The position numbers and the translations under genes were made by a program. Of a stretch of DNA of 12,597 bases, positions 1 to 7,470 are shown in pieces. The stretch's first letter is position 1, and each line of letters starts with the position of its first letter. The stretch covers positions 1-12,597 of the forward strand of contig DZBA01000070.1 in assembly GCA_022729775.1 (NCBI GenBank), given 5' to 3'. This DNA is from Anaerolinea thermophila. GTDB lineage: Bacteria > Chloroflexota > Anaerolineae > Anaerolineales > Villigracilaceae. The notes under the pieces are model-generated. The model did no database searches. It was not told the origin of the DNA and worked only from the letters and a program-made list of their open reading frames with translations.

Positions 1-159
1 TCTGTAAGTTTCCTGAGTAAACTTGTGTAAACAATTTATTTTGTCCGGTAGAGAACCAAATTCGTGTAAATTCGCGGATGTCAAGTTTCTTATGAAAAAC
101 CAACTCTTACTTTTGCAAGAAGTCAAATATAGTGTTAACCATTTATGGAGGTTATCTCA
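1..159 (+). promoter_or_regulatory. Upstream region of the exporter operon
   Basis: This stretch holds no convincing gene. A possible -10 box, TATAGT, lies at 128-133. It is placed sensibly ahead of the Shine-Dalgarno GGAGG at 147-151, but I see no good -35 element at the right distance. GTAAAC occurs twice, at 17-22 and 27-32, exactly 10 bp apart, with a near copy (GTAAAT) at 66-71; these could be phased protein-binding sites or chance in AT-rich DNA. The promoter call is tentative. Confidence 0.3.
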
Positions 160-1416
160 ATGAAAAAGTTGTTCGAAAGATTTTCGCGCAGGACGTGGAT
201 TATTATCGGCGTAGCCGTTGCAATTTTAATTGTTGTAATTGCAATGACTATGGGAGGCAAGGAGGAATCCACGTACCAGACTGCGAAATTAGAGCGGGGC
301 GATTTAGTCGCTAGTGTTGGCGCGACAGGAAGCGTGCGCGCCCAGCAAAGCGCCATCCTTGCCTGGCAAACCACCGGAAGAGTGGAAAAAGTCAACGCGC
401 AAGTCGGCGATGTTGTAAAAAAAGACAGCATTCTGGCAAGTTTAGACAAGGGTTCATTAAACCAGAGCATCATCCTTGCCGAGGCAGACCTTGCCAGCGC
501 GCAAAAAGCGTTGGACGAGCTGCTCAACTCTGACACCACGCGCGCGCAGGCATTACGCACCCTCGACGCGGCAGAAACCGAATATGACAAAGCGTATGAT
601 TACCGCTTGAGTCTGAACGGCAAAATCACCATCACAGAAACATATTGGAGCTTTGGTCAAGTCAAAGTCCGAAAATACAAAGGTTATGCCGATAAAGAAA
701 CCATTGCGGATGCTGATGAAAAACTCGCGCTGGCAGAATCAAAATTGAATGACGCGCGGCGCGCTGTCGAACGCGTCAAAAATGGCGCCGACCCGGCAGA
801 TGTCTCATCAGCAGAAGCGCGAGTCGCCGCCGCAGAATCAACCTTAAAAATGGCGCGCATCGAATCTCCCTTTGACGGCACTGTGACGCAGGCAACACCC
901 GTCATTGGCGACCAAGTCGCAACGGGGGCAACTGCCTTCCGCGTGGATGATCTCTCCCACCTGCTTGTAGATTTGCAAGTCTCAGAAGTGGACATTAACC
1001 ATGTCGCATTAGGACAAATTGCCACACTAACTTTTGACGCGATTCTCAATCAAGAATATCATGGCGAAGTGGTAAAGGTCGGGCAGGCAGGCGATACGTT
1101 GCAAGGCGTTGTAAACTTCACTGTAACGGTTGAATTGACAGACGCGGATGAAGCCGTCAAACCTGGCATGACCGCCGCTGTCAACGTAGTCATCGAAGAA
1201 CAAACCGACCAGCTGCTTGTCCCCAACCGCGCCGTGCGTCTGGTAGATGGCGAGCGGGTAGTGTATCTATTGGTGGATAACCAGCCCAAATCTGTAAAAG
1301 TAAAGATTGGCACAACAGATGGGACGAACAGCGTACTGGTAGACGGCGACGTGAAAGAAGGCGACTTGATTATCTTAAATCCGCCTTCCAGAAACGGCGG
1401 ACCGTTCGGAGGTTAA
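160..1416 (+). CDS. MacA/HlyD-family membrane-fusion adaptor of an ABC exporter
   Basis: This is the extracytoplasmic adaptor of a MacAB/YknXYZ-type ABC exporter. The start at 160 is preferred over the in-frame ATG at 145 because GGAGG (147-151) sits 8 nt before 160 and inside the longer version; this gives 418 residues. Residues 1-11 are basic and 13-30 form one membrane anchor. Lipoyl-like half-motifs (about 66-98 and 233-262) flank a long helical section (101-151 and 179-208), followed by beta-barrel and membrane-proximal regions to the end. The segment between the helices (about 154-177) is rich in Thr, Val, Tyr and Lys and looks beta-like, not like the usual short TolC-docking tip. The ABC ATPase gene follows 2 nt later. 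No outer-membrane channel gene is present, which fits a monoderm. The family is confident; the cargo is unknown. Confidence 0.9.
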   Translation: MKKLFERFSRRTWIIIGVAVAILIVVIAMTMGGKEESTYQTAKLERGDLVASVGATGSVRAQQSAILAWQTTGRVEKVNAQVGDVVKKDSILASLDKGSLNQSIILAEADLASAQKALDELLNSDTTRAQALRTLDAAETEYDKAYDYRLSLNGKITITETYWSFGQVKVRKYKGYADKETIADADEKLALAESKLNDARRAVERVKNGADPADVSSAEARVAAAESTLKMARIESPFDGTVTQATPVIGDQVATGATAFRVDDLSHLLVDLQVSEVDINHVALGQIATLTFDAILNQEYHGEVVKVGQAGDTLQGVVNFTVTVELTDADEAVKPGMTAAVNVVIEEQTDQLLVPNRAVRLVDGERVVYLLVDNQPKSVKVKIGTTDGTNSVLVDGDVKEGDLIILNPPSRNGGPFGG

Positions 1417-1418
1417 AG

Positions 1419-2120
1419 ATGGACTGGGTGATCGAAGCCCGTAGTTTAGTAAAAACATACAAGATGGGCGAAATCGAAGTGAACGCCTTGCGCGGCGTAT
1501 CATTTACCATCGAGCGCGGTGAAGTGATCTCGATTATGGGACCTTCAGGTTCAGGTAAATCCACCATGATGAACACGCTCGGCTGTTTAGACCGCCCCAC
1601 TTCTGGTGAATATATTTTGGATGGCGAATCAGTTGGCGACATGGACGACGACCAGCTGGCAAGCGTCCGCAACCGCAAAGTAGGCTTTGTCTTTCAAAGC
1701 TTCAACCTGCTCTCGCGCCTGACCGCCGTCGGCAATGTGGAACTTCCGCTGCGTTACGCCGGCATGACAGAAGGAAGACGCGCGCGCGCGCAAGCCGCCC
1801 TCGAAGCGGTCGGGTTAAAAGACCGCATGAATCACCGCCCCTACGAACTCTCCGGCGGACAACAACAGCGCGTGGCGGTCGCGCGTTCCCTTGTCAACAA
1901 CCCCGCCATCATCATGGCGGACGAACCCACCGGCAACCTCGACTCTAAAGTCGGCAGGGAAATCATGAACCTGCTGCTCAACTTGAATAAAGATCGCGGC
2001 ACGACTTTAATCATCGTCACACATGACCCGAAGATCGCGGAACAAACCCAACGCGTCATTCGATTGCGCGATGGGGAAATAGACCCCGATTATGAAATCA
2101 CTGGAATAATAAAAAGATGA
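1419..2120 (+). CDS. ABC transporter ATP-binding protein, MacB/LolD type
   Basis: This is the cytoplasmic ATPase that powers the adaptor-permease exporter. All nucleotide-binding motifs are intact in 233 residues: Walker A GPSGSGKST at 41-49, Q-loop Gln93, signature LSGGQ at 144-148, Walker B IIMADE at 164-169 followed by PTGNLD, and the switch histidine His202 in VTHD. The length and the signature-region sequence are typical of the MacB/LolD/YknY group. Shine-Dalgarno GGAGG at 1408-1412 overlaps the end of the adaptor gene and lies 6 nt before ATG. The stop overlaps the permease start in ATGA, suggesting translational coupling. ATPase and permease are separate polypeptides, as in B. subtilis YknYZ and unlike fused E. 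coli MacB. Confidence 0.95.
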   Translation: MDWVIEARSLVKTYKMGEIEVNALRGVSFTIERGEVISIMGPSGSGKSTMMNTLGCLDRPTSGEYILDGESVGDMDDDQLASVRNRKVGFVFQSFNLLSRLTAVGNVELPLRYAGMTEGRRARAQAALEAVGLKDRMNHRPYELSGGQQQRVAVARSLVNNPAIIMADEPTGNLDSKVGREIMNLLLNLNKDRGTTLIIVTHDPKIAEQTQRVIRLRDGEIDPDYEITGIIKR

Positions 2121-3379
2121 GTATCGCACAAGCACTTCTCGAAGCGTTGGAGAGTTTGAACGGAAATAAAATGCGCTCCAGCTTAACCGTGCTGGGCATT
2201 GTCATCGGCGTTGCGGCGGTGATTGCCATGCTCGCGGTTGGAAATGGCGCGCAAGAATCCATCACCGGCTCAATCAGCAGCATCGGAACAAACCTGCTGT
2301 TTGTCTTTCGCGGCGGACCCGACCAAGCGCGTGGACCCGGCGGCAGAACACAGGGCGGCAGCGGCAACAATGACCGCCCGCTTACCTTAGCCGACGCAGA
2401 AGCCATAGCCGACCCCTTTGCCGCGCCTTCTGTTGCCGCAGTCGCGCCCATCATTCAAGGCAGCAACACCATCACATTTGGCGGCGAAAACACAACCACC
2501 AGCATTTCCGGCGTCACTGAAACATTCCAGGCAGTACGCAACATGGAAGTCGAAGAAGGCGAGTTCATCAACCAGGAGCACGAACTTGGGCGCATGTCTG
2601 TTGTTGTGCTTGGACCTGAAACCGCCGACAAATTATTTGGGCATCACGACGGCATAGTCGGTGAAACGGTGCGCATCGAAGGACAGCCCTTTCGCGTCAT
2701 TGGCGTATTGGTCGCTAAAGGCGGCGGCTCGATGGGCAGCGAAGATGACGCCGCTTATGTGCCATTTACCACCGCGCAAGCGCGCCTGCTCAAACGCAAC
2801 GCGCGCGACCAAGTGGATGTCATCTTCGCGCAGGCAACCAGCGCAGAGTCGGTCACACAAGCATCCGACGAAATATCCAACATCCTCAGGCAGCGCCACC
2901 GAACCCCAGTGGGCGAAGATGACTTCACGGTTTTCACGCAGGCAGATTTTCTGGAGACCTTTGAAACCATTACCGGCGTTCTCACCATCTTCCTCGGAGG
3001 CATCGCCGGCATTTCACTGCTCGTCGGCGGCATTGGCATCATGAACATCATGCTCGTCTCGGTGACGGAACGCACGCGCGAAATCGGTCTGCGAAAAGCG
3101 CTCGGCGCGCGCAAGCGCGACATCCTCCTGCAATTCCTGACCGAGTCCTCGCTCTTGAGCATGATCGGCGGCATCATCGGAATTATGTTTGGCTGGCTGA
3201 TTGCGTTCATCGTAGGCAAGGTTGCCACCGCCACCGGCAACAACTTTACGCCCATCGTCGGCGCGGATGCCATCATTCTTTCGACCAGTTTCTCTGCCAT
3301 CATTGGGTTGTTCTTTGGGATTTATCCCGCCAGCCGCGCGGCAAGCCTAGAGCCAGTGGAAGCGCTGCGTTACGAGTAG
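2117..3379 (+). CDS. MacB/FtsX-family ABC transporter permease
   Basis: This is the membrane subunit of the exporter, a mechanotransmission type in which ATP hydrolysis inside moves an extracytoplasmic domain. The 420 residues show the family layout: TM1 at about 22-42, a large external MacB-PCD domain at about 45-280, then three helices at about 286-314, 340-368 and 383-404. The block after TM2 (TERTREIGLRKALGARKRDI, 317-336) and the C-terminal YPASRAASLEPVEALRYE are diagnostic of this family. A Gly-rich loop (66-84) just after TM1 is longer and more flexible than I would expect. The ATG at 2117 overlaps the ATPase stop by 4 nt. The substrate cannot be read from the sequence; relatives export peptides, macrolides, siderophores or lipoproteins. 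Confidence 0.93.
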   Translation: MSIAQALLEALESLNGNKMRSSLTVLGIVIGVAAVIAMLAVGNGAQESITGSISSIGTNLLFVFRGGPDQARGPGGRTQGGSGNNDRPLTLADAEAIADPFAAPSVAAVAPIIQGSNTITFGGENTTTSISGVTETFQAVRNMEVEEGEFINQEHELGRMSVVVLGPETADKLFGHHDGIVGETVRIEGQPFRVIGVLVAKGGGSMGSEDDAAYVPFTTAQARLLKRNARDQVDVIFAQATSAESVTQASDEISNILRQRHRTPVGEDDFTVFTQADFLETFETITGVLTIFLGGIAGISLLVGGIGIMNIMLVSVTERTREIGLRKALGARKRDILLQFLTESSLLSMIGGIIGIMFGWLIAFIVGKVATATGNNFTPIVGADAIILSTSFSAIIGLFFGIYPASRAASLEPVEALRYE

Positions 3380-3383
3380 CATC

Positions 3384-4076
3384 ATGGCAAAGAAAAGCCT
3401 GTATATTTTTATATTGATTGCTTTTTTGATTCCAGCCTGCGCGCAAGTAAAACTGGATTCAACCGCCGCGCCAGTTGCGGAACACACAGCATCACCCACG
3501 CCGACAAAAATCCGCGCCACGCAAACGCCCGTCCCCGCCGCAACGCAAACCGCCGCGCCATCCTCCACCCCTGCGCCCAGCGTGACCATCACCGCAGTCA
3601 AAGGAAACCTGTACATCCGCCGCGGACCGGACATGGCATACAATCCAATTAGCGTGTTATACAAAGACACAACGTTAGAAGCGCACGCGCGCGACGTGAT
3701 GTCCACTTGGCTGCAAGTCACCATTCCCAAATCTGACAAAATGGGATGGGTCTCGCTGCAAACAGAATATTCGAAAGTGGAAGGCGATGTGGCTTCGCTG
3801 CCGCAGTTCAAAGTCACAGATTGGCCCGTCCCAAGTTATGTGGAAAATTGCACGCTTCACAAAATATATATCACACCCGGCAACATCTATATTGATTCTG
3901 CCATTTTCGAGCCGGAAAACTTAGCATGGGTATATCCCGGTCATTACCACGTATTCGATATTGACATGCCCGGCGACCCGGTCGAACTTGACCCTATTGA
4001 AACCAAAGAAGGCGCAACCATCATCATCCACGAAGATGGCGCGGGTGAATATCGCAAATGCCCAGAACAAAAATAG
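3384..4076 (+). CDS. SH3b-domain lipoprotein
   Basis: This is a predicted lipoprotein on the outer face of the cytoplasmic membrane. The signal peptide is 1-18 with lipobox IPAC, putting the lipidated cysteine at Cys19. A Thr/Pro/Ala-rich linker spans about 26-66. A bacterial SH3 (SH3b) domain follows at about 67-135, with the usual LYIRRGPDMAYNPI start and a GWVS turn; such domains often bind cell-wall peptides. The C-terminal part (about 145-230) matches no family I recognise. It is beta-like and contains two cysteines, Cys156 and Cys226, that could form a disulfide. The gene begins 4 nt after the permease stop without a strong Shine-Dalgarno, so it is probably translated by coupling. It may anchor or guide the exporter at the wall, but this rests on position alone. 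Confidence 0.85.
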   Translation: MAKKSLYIFILIAFLIPACAQVKLDSTAAPVAEHTASPTPTKIRATQTPVPAATQTAAPSSTPAPSVTITAVKGNLYIRRGPDMAYNPISVLYKDTTLEAHARDVMSTWLQVTIPKSDKMGWVSLQTEYSKVEGDVASLPQFKVTDWPVPSYVENCTLHKIYITPGNIYIDSAIFEPENLAWVYPGHYHVFDIDMPGDPVELDPIETKEGATIIIHEDGAGEYRKCPEQK

Positions 4077-4089
4077 GAGAAACATCGTG
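4075..4089 (+). promoter_or_regulatory. Ribosome-binding site and GTG start of the M32 peptidase gene
   Basis: AGGAGA at 4075-4080 overlaps the lipoprotein stop codon (TAG 4074-4076) and lies 6 nt before GTG at 4087. This fixes the M32 start at GTG. The reading frame stays open back to an ATG at 3961, but that would bury the gene start inside the lipoprotein gene and add 42 residues unlike the family. Confidence 0.85.
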
Positions 4090-5583
4090 TCTGAAAAATT
4101 AAACCAACTTAAAGAAATACTAGGTGAAATAGCGGATTTGCATTACGCCGTAGCGGTGTTGGATTGGGACCAACAAGTCAACATGCCGTCGCAAGGCGGC
4201 GACGCGCGCGGACAGCAAGTCTCCACGCTGACCAAAATCGCGCACCAAAAAGCAACATCGGATGAAGTAGGTCATCTCATTCAAGATTTGAAAAGCGAAT
4301 TGACCGAATCTGATTCAGACGACGCCGCGTTGCTTCGAGTCGCCTCGCGCAATTATGACAAGGCAACCCGCGTGCCATCCTCCTTCGTCGCGGAACAAGC
4401 CATCATCACCACCAAAGCATTCGAAGCATGGGTTGAAGCAAAAGAAAAATCCGATTTTTCGATTTTTCAGCCACATCTCGAAAAAATGTTGGGACTGACG
4501 CAAAAGTACATCAGTTTCTTCCCGCCTGCCGACCACCCTTATGACATCCTGCTGGATGATTACGAGCCAGGCATGAAAACCGCCGAAGTGCGGGAAATCT
4601 TCGATAACCTGCGTCCGCAGCAAGTGGAATTAATCAAGGCAATTACTTCTGCTAAACAAGTCAAAGATGATTTTCTGCACAAAAAATATGACGAAAATAA
4701 AGTCTGGAAGTTCAGCGAAGTCATCATCAAAAAATTCGGGTATGACTTTAATCGCGGCAGGCAGGATAAAGCCCCGCACCCCTTCCAAACCACATTCAGC
4801 GTGAACGATACGCGCATCACCAACCGCTTCGAAGACGACAACCCGCTGGCGACGCTCTTCAGCGCGATGCACGAATCCGGGCATGGGATGTATGAGCAGG
4901 GCTGCAATCCTGAATTTGAACGCACCCCGCTTGCGGGCGGCACATCGCTTGCAATCCATGAATCACAATCTCGCATGTGGGAAAACCTTGTTGGGCGCTC
5001 ACTGCCATTTTGGGAATACTTCCTCCCGCAATTGAAAAAATCCTTCCCGTCACAACTCGATGGCATCAGCGTAAAATCGTTTTATAAAGCCATCAACAAG
5101 GTCGAGCCATCGCTCATCCGCGTCAACGCCGATGAAGCGACCTATAACCTTCACGTCATGCTGCGGCTTGAATTGGAAATCGGCATGGTGGAAGGAAAAA
5201 TTGCCGTCAAAGACCTGCCCGAAATTTGGAACGAAAAAATGAAAGAGTATCTAGGCATTTTGCCGCCCAACGACGCGCAAGGCGTCTTGCAAGATGTTCA
5301 CTGGTCAAGCGGCTTGATGGGTTACTTCTCGACATACGCGCTTGGCAACATGGTCTCGGCGCAGTTATGGGAAAAAATCAACGCGGATATTCCCGACCTC
5401 GACGAGCAGATTCGCAAAGGCAAATTCGACGCGCTGCTCGGCTGGCTGCGCGGAAAGATTCACGTCTTCGGTCAAAAATATGAGCCGCAGGTAATTGTGC
5501 AAAGAGTGACCGGGTCAAAGATCGACTCGGCTGCGTATGTCCGCTATTTGACGAAAAAATACAGCGATATCTACGGGTTGTAA
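4087..5583 (+). CDS. M32 metallocarboxypeptidase (carboxypeptidase Taq family)
   Basis: This zinc (or cobalt) carboxypeptidase removes amino acids one at a time from peptide C-termini; it has no signal peptide and should act in the cytoplasm. With the GTG start it is 498 residues, the normal M32 length. The metal site is complete: HESGH at 262-266 gives His262, His266 and catalytic Glu263, and IHESQSR supplies the third ligand Glu292, 26 residues after His266. Other M32 blocks are the N-terminal LDWDQQVNMP, RVNADEATYNLHVMLRLELE, and QGVLQDVHWSSGLMGYFSTYALGN. It is the last gene of the exporter operon, 10 nt after the lipoprotein gene, and is followed by a hairpin. The family call is very safe; any link to peptides handled by the exporter is inferred. 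Confidence 0.96.
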   Translation: MSEKLNQLKEILGEIADLHYAVAVLDWDQQVNMPSQGGDARGQQVSTLTKIAHQKATSDEVGHLIQDLKSELTESDSDDAALLRVASRNYDKATRVPSSFVAEQAIITTKAFEAWVEAKEKSDFSIFQPHLEKMLGLTQKYISFFPPADHPYDILLDDYEPGMKTAEVREIFDNLRPQQVELIKAITSAKQVKDDFLHKKYDENKVWKFSEVIIKKFGYDFNRGRQDKAPHPFQTTFSVNDTRITNRFEDDNPLATLFSAMHESGHGMYEQGCNPEFERTPLAGGTSLAIHESQSRMWENLVGRSLPFWEYFLPQLKKSFPSQLDGISVKSFYKAINKVEPSLIRVNADEATYNLHVMLRLELEIGMVEGKIAVKDLPEIWNEKMKEYLGILPPNDAQGVLQDVHWSSGLMGYFSTYALGNMVSAQLWEKINADIPDLDEQIRKGKFDALLGWLRGKIHVFGQKYEPQVIVQRVTGSKIDSAAYVRYLTKKYSDIYGL

Positions 5584-5603
5584 TCCCGGTGAATCTACAG
5601 TAT

Positions 5604-5646
5604 CGTCCCGAAGGTTTGGACAAAAGAAAAACCTTCGGGACGTTTT
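5604..5646 (+). terminator. Rho-independent terminator after the M32 gene
   Basis: There is a perfect 14-bp inverted repeat: CGTCCCGAAGGTTT at 5604-5617 and its complement at 5629-5642, with an 11-nt A-rich loop and then TTTT at 5643-5646. It starts 20 nt after the M32 stop and ends 18 nt before the next gene, which leaves very little room for a separate promoter. Confidence 0.85.
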
Positions 5647-5664
5647 GCGTAAGATGAAAAACAC

Positions 5665-6594
5665 ATGAAACAAAAAAAGATTTTGCTCTTCCTGATATTA
5701 GGAATTTTATCCGCCTGTTCGCAGCGGACAGAACCCGCGCCTGCCCCTCTCTCACCTGACGAGCTTCCCACCATTGTTGCATTAACCGGTCAAGCCGCCT
5801 TTGCCACCGCCAACGCGCTGACGCCAAGCGCCACCCCAACCCTGCTCCCAACCGAAACGCCAACACCCGAGCCGACCTCCGCGCTGCCGACAGTGACGCC
5901 CACATTCGAACCGGGCTTTACCAAATTTGCAGACCTGCGGTTTGTTGCGCCGGGTCCCATGTCCAATTTGGCTTCGCCGATTCAACTCAAACTGCTGCTA
6001 TCTTCCGGGAAGAGCAACCTTGTGCGAATAGACCTGCTTGGCGAAGAAGGGCGCACCCTATACAGCGAATTGATTCGCGTCAGTCATGATTCGCGCGGCG
6101 CATATCGTGAATTGGAAATCCCGTTTGAAATCCGCGCCGTATCTGAAAAAGGATATATCCGCTTGAGCAGCAAGGACGAATTCCGACGCCTGCAAAAATT
6201 GAACACCATGCCCATCCTTTTATATTCCATGGGCGCATCGGAAATAAACCTGCCCGGCAACATGATTTATGAGCGCGTGATGTTCGAAGGCTTGAAAGAC
6301 GGCGCGGACGTATATAACGGAGAGATTGCGGTCAAAGGTCGCTACTGGCCCTTTAACACCCAGCCCGTGTTTCTTGACCTCACCCTCGAAAGCGGCAAAG
6401 TTATCACCTCGCGCTTGCTGCCCTTCAAAGGAATTGAGCCAGAATCATTTGAAACCACATTGCCCTACAAAGTGACAGAGCCAGCCAAAGCGCGCATCGT
6501 CATCCGACAGGATAATCCCGAGCTCCGCGTCGTGGATACAGATTTGAAAAATTATATTTACCTGTATTCGATTGAAGTTACATTAAATCCATGA
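5665..6594 (+). CDS. Thr/Pro-linker lipoprotein of unknown function
   Basis: This is a predicted surface lipoprotein of 309 residues. The signal peptide is 1-17 with lipobox LSAC, placing the lipid on Cys18. A Pro-rich stretch (24-36) and a Thr/Pro repeat linker (about 53-82) follow; such linkers often span the cell wall. The remaining residues appear to hold two beta-sandwich-like domains, about 88-190 and 205-309. The second (KGRYWPF, SRLLPF, TTLPYKV, ARIVIRQDNP) faintly resembles Gmad2 or other Ig-like extracellular modules; this is a resemblance by eye only. There are no catalytic motifs I can name. The Shine-Dalgarno is poor (GTAAGA well upstream). A possible -10 box, TAAGAT at 5650-5655, lies 9 nt before ATG, so the leader may be very short. 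The gene is 7 nt ahead of the M55 peptidase and probably cotranscribed with it. Confidence 0.8.
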   Translation: MKQKKILLFLILGILSACSQRTEPAPAPLSPDELPTIVALTGQAAFATANALTPSATPTLLPTETPTPEPTSALPTVTPTFEPGFTKFADLRFVAPGPMSNLASPIQLKLLLSSGKSNLVRIDLLGEEGRTLYSELIRVSHDSRGAYRELEIPFEIRAVSEKGYIRLSSKDEFRRLQKLNTMPILLYSMGASEINLPGNMIYERVMFEGLKDGADVYNGEIAVKGRYWPFNTQPVFLDLTLESGKVITSRLLPFKGIEPESFETTLPYKVTEPAKARIVIRQDNPELRVVDTDLKNYIYLYSIEVTLNP

Positions 6595-6601
6595 GGAAAA
6601 T

Positions 6602-7420
6602 ATGAAAATCTTAATCGCAACAGATATGGAAGGAATCACCGGCGTCGCAACATGGAATCACGTCACGCCGGGACATGCGGAATATGAACGCTTTCGCAGA
6701 CTCATGACACAGGATGTCAATGCCGCGATTCGCGGCGCGATGAAAGCCGGCGCGGATGAAGTCATCGTCACCGATGGGCATTGGAATGGCGGAAACATCT
6801 TAATCGAAGAACTCGACCCGCGCGCAAAATTAAACTCCGGCTCGCCTTCTCCGCTCTCCATGATGCAGGGAATTGACGCAAACACAAGCGGCGTTTTTTT
6901 CATCGGCTATCACGCGCGGCAAGGCTCGCAAAACGCGACTCTCGATCACACATGGTCAAGCGAGTGTGTAACAAATCTTTGGTTGAATGAAATGCTCGCG
7001 GGAGAATATACGCTAAACGCGGCGCTGGCTGGGCATTACAACGTCCCAATCTTAATGGCGTCCGGCGACCAAACCGCCTGCGCGCAAATGAAAGAACAAC
7101 TTGGAGATATCGAATGCGCGATTGTCAAAAACGCCACCGGGCGTTTTTCTGCGGAGTGCCTCGCGCCCGAAGTCACATCCAAGTTGATAGAAGAAGCCGC
7201 GCAACGCGCTGTCAAACGGCTTGCGGAGAAAAACGCGCCGAAGCCCTTTATCATCACGCAGCCGGTCAAAATAACGCTTGAACTATTTTCATCAGACATG
7301 GCAGACAAAGCGGAAATCATCCCCAATATCACGCGCGACGGGCGCAAGTTATCCTGCGAGGCGAAAGACATGCCCAAAGCGTACGCGACATTCCGCGCGT
7401 TAATTGCGGCGGCAGGGTAA
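6602..7420 (+). CDS. M55-family D-aminopeptidase (DppA-like)
   Basis: This is a cytoplasmic zinc aminopeptidase of the family of B. subtilis DppA, which releases N-terminal D-amino acids from peptides such as D-Ala-D-Ala; M55 enzymes form ring-shaped decamers. The length is 272 residues. The metal-binding residues fall at the DppA positions: Asp8 and Glu10 in TDMEG, His60 in TDGHWNGGN, His104 in GYHARQG, and probably Glu135 in AGEYTLNA. His116 in LDHTW matches the catalytic histidine. ASGDQTAC (153-160) is another conserved block. GAGGA (6593-6597) overlaps the lipoprotein stop and serves as Shine-Dalgarno. The link to cell-wall peptide recycling is from family knowledge; no dpp transporter is in the window, and some family members have other D-peptide substrates. 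Confidence 0.93.
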   Translation: MKILIATDMEGITGVATWNHVTPGHAEYERFRRLMTQDVNAAIRGAMKAGADEVIVTDGHWNGGNILIEELDPRAKLNSGSPSPLSMMQGIDANTSGVFFIGYHARQGSQNATLDHTWSSECVTNLWLNEMLAGEYTLNAALAGHYNVPILMASGDQTACAQMKEQLGDIECAIVKNATGRFSAECLAPEVTSKLIEEAAQRAVKRLAEKNAPKPFIITQPVKITLELFSSDMADKAEIIPNITRDGRKLSCEAKDMPKAYATFRALIAAAG

Positions 7421-7439
7421 CGCTACATAACAAAACAAA

Positions 7440-7465
7440 AAAGACTCCTGAATTCAGGAGTCTTT
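7440..7465. terminator. Bidirectional terminator between convergent genes
   Basis: This is a 26-bp perfect palindrome centred on GAATTC, with 13-nt arms AAAGACTCCTGAA and its complement; in practice it is a stem of about 11 bp with a small loop. Read leftwards for the RNase H gene it is followed by a long T-rich tract (the complement of the A-rich 7430-7442). Read rightwards for the M55 gene it has only TTT. It should stop the minus-strand transcript well and the plus-strand transcript moderately. Confidence 0.85.
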
Positions 7466-7470
7466 GATTA

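Noticed and set aside
145..159. ATG at 145 as start of the adaptor gene
   Set aside because: It overlaps the Shine-Dalgarno GGAGG that serves ATG 160, and the next residues after 160 form a normal signal-anchor start.
135..590. 151-residue minus-strand open frame
   Set aside because: It is antisense to the adaptor gene, with low-complexity Ser/Ala composition and no family resemblance; a shadow of GC-rich coding sequence.
1779..1791. Alternating CG run, possible Z-DNA
   Set aside because: It is only 13 nt, lies inside the ATPase gene and encodes ordinary Arg-Ala codons; GCGC is common through the whole window.
2755..3303. 182-residue minus-strand open frame
   Set aside because: It is antisense to the permease gene, Met/Ser/Pro-rich, without domains or a ribosome site.
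3961..4086. In-frame upstream extension of the M32 peptidase to an ATG at 3961
   Set aside because: It overlaps the lipoprotein gene by 116 nt, adds residues unlike the family, and the strong Shine-Dalgarno at 4075-4080 points to GTG 4087.
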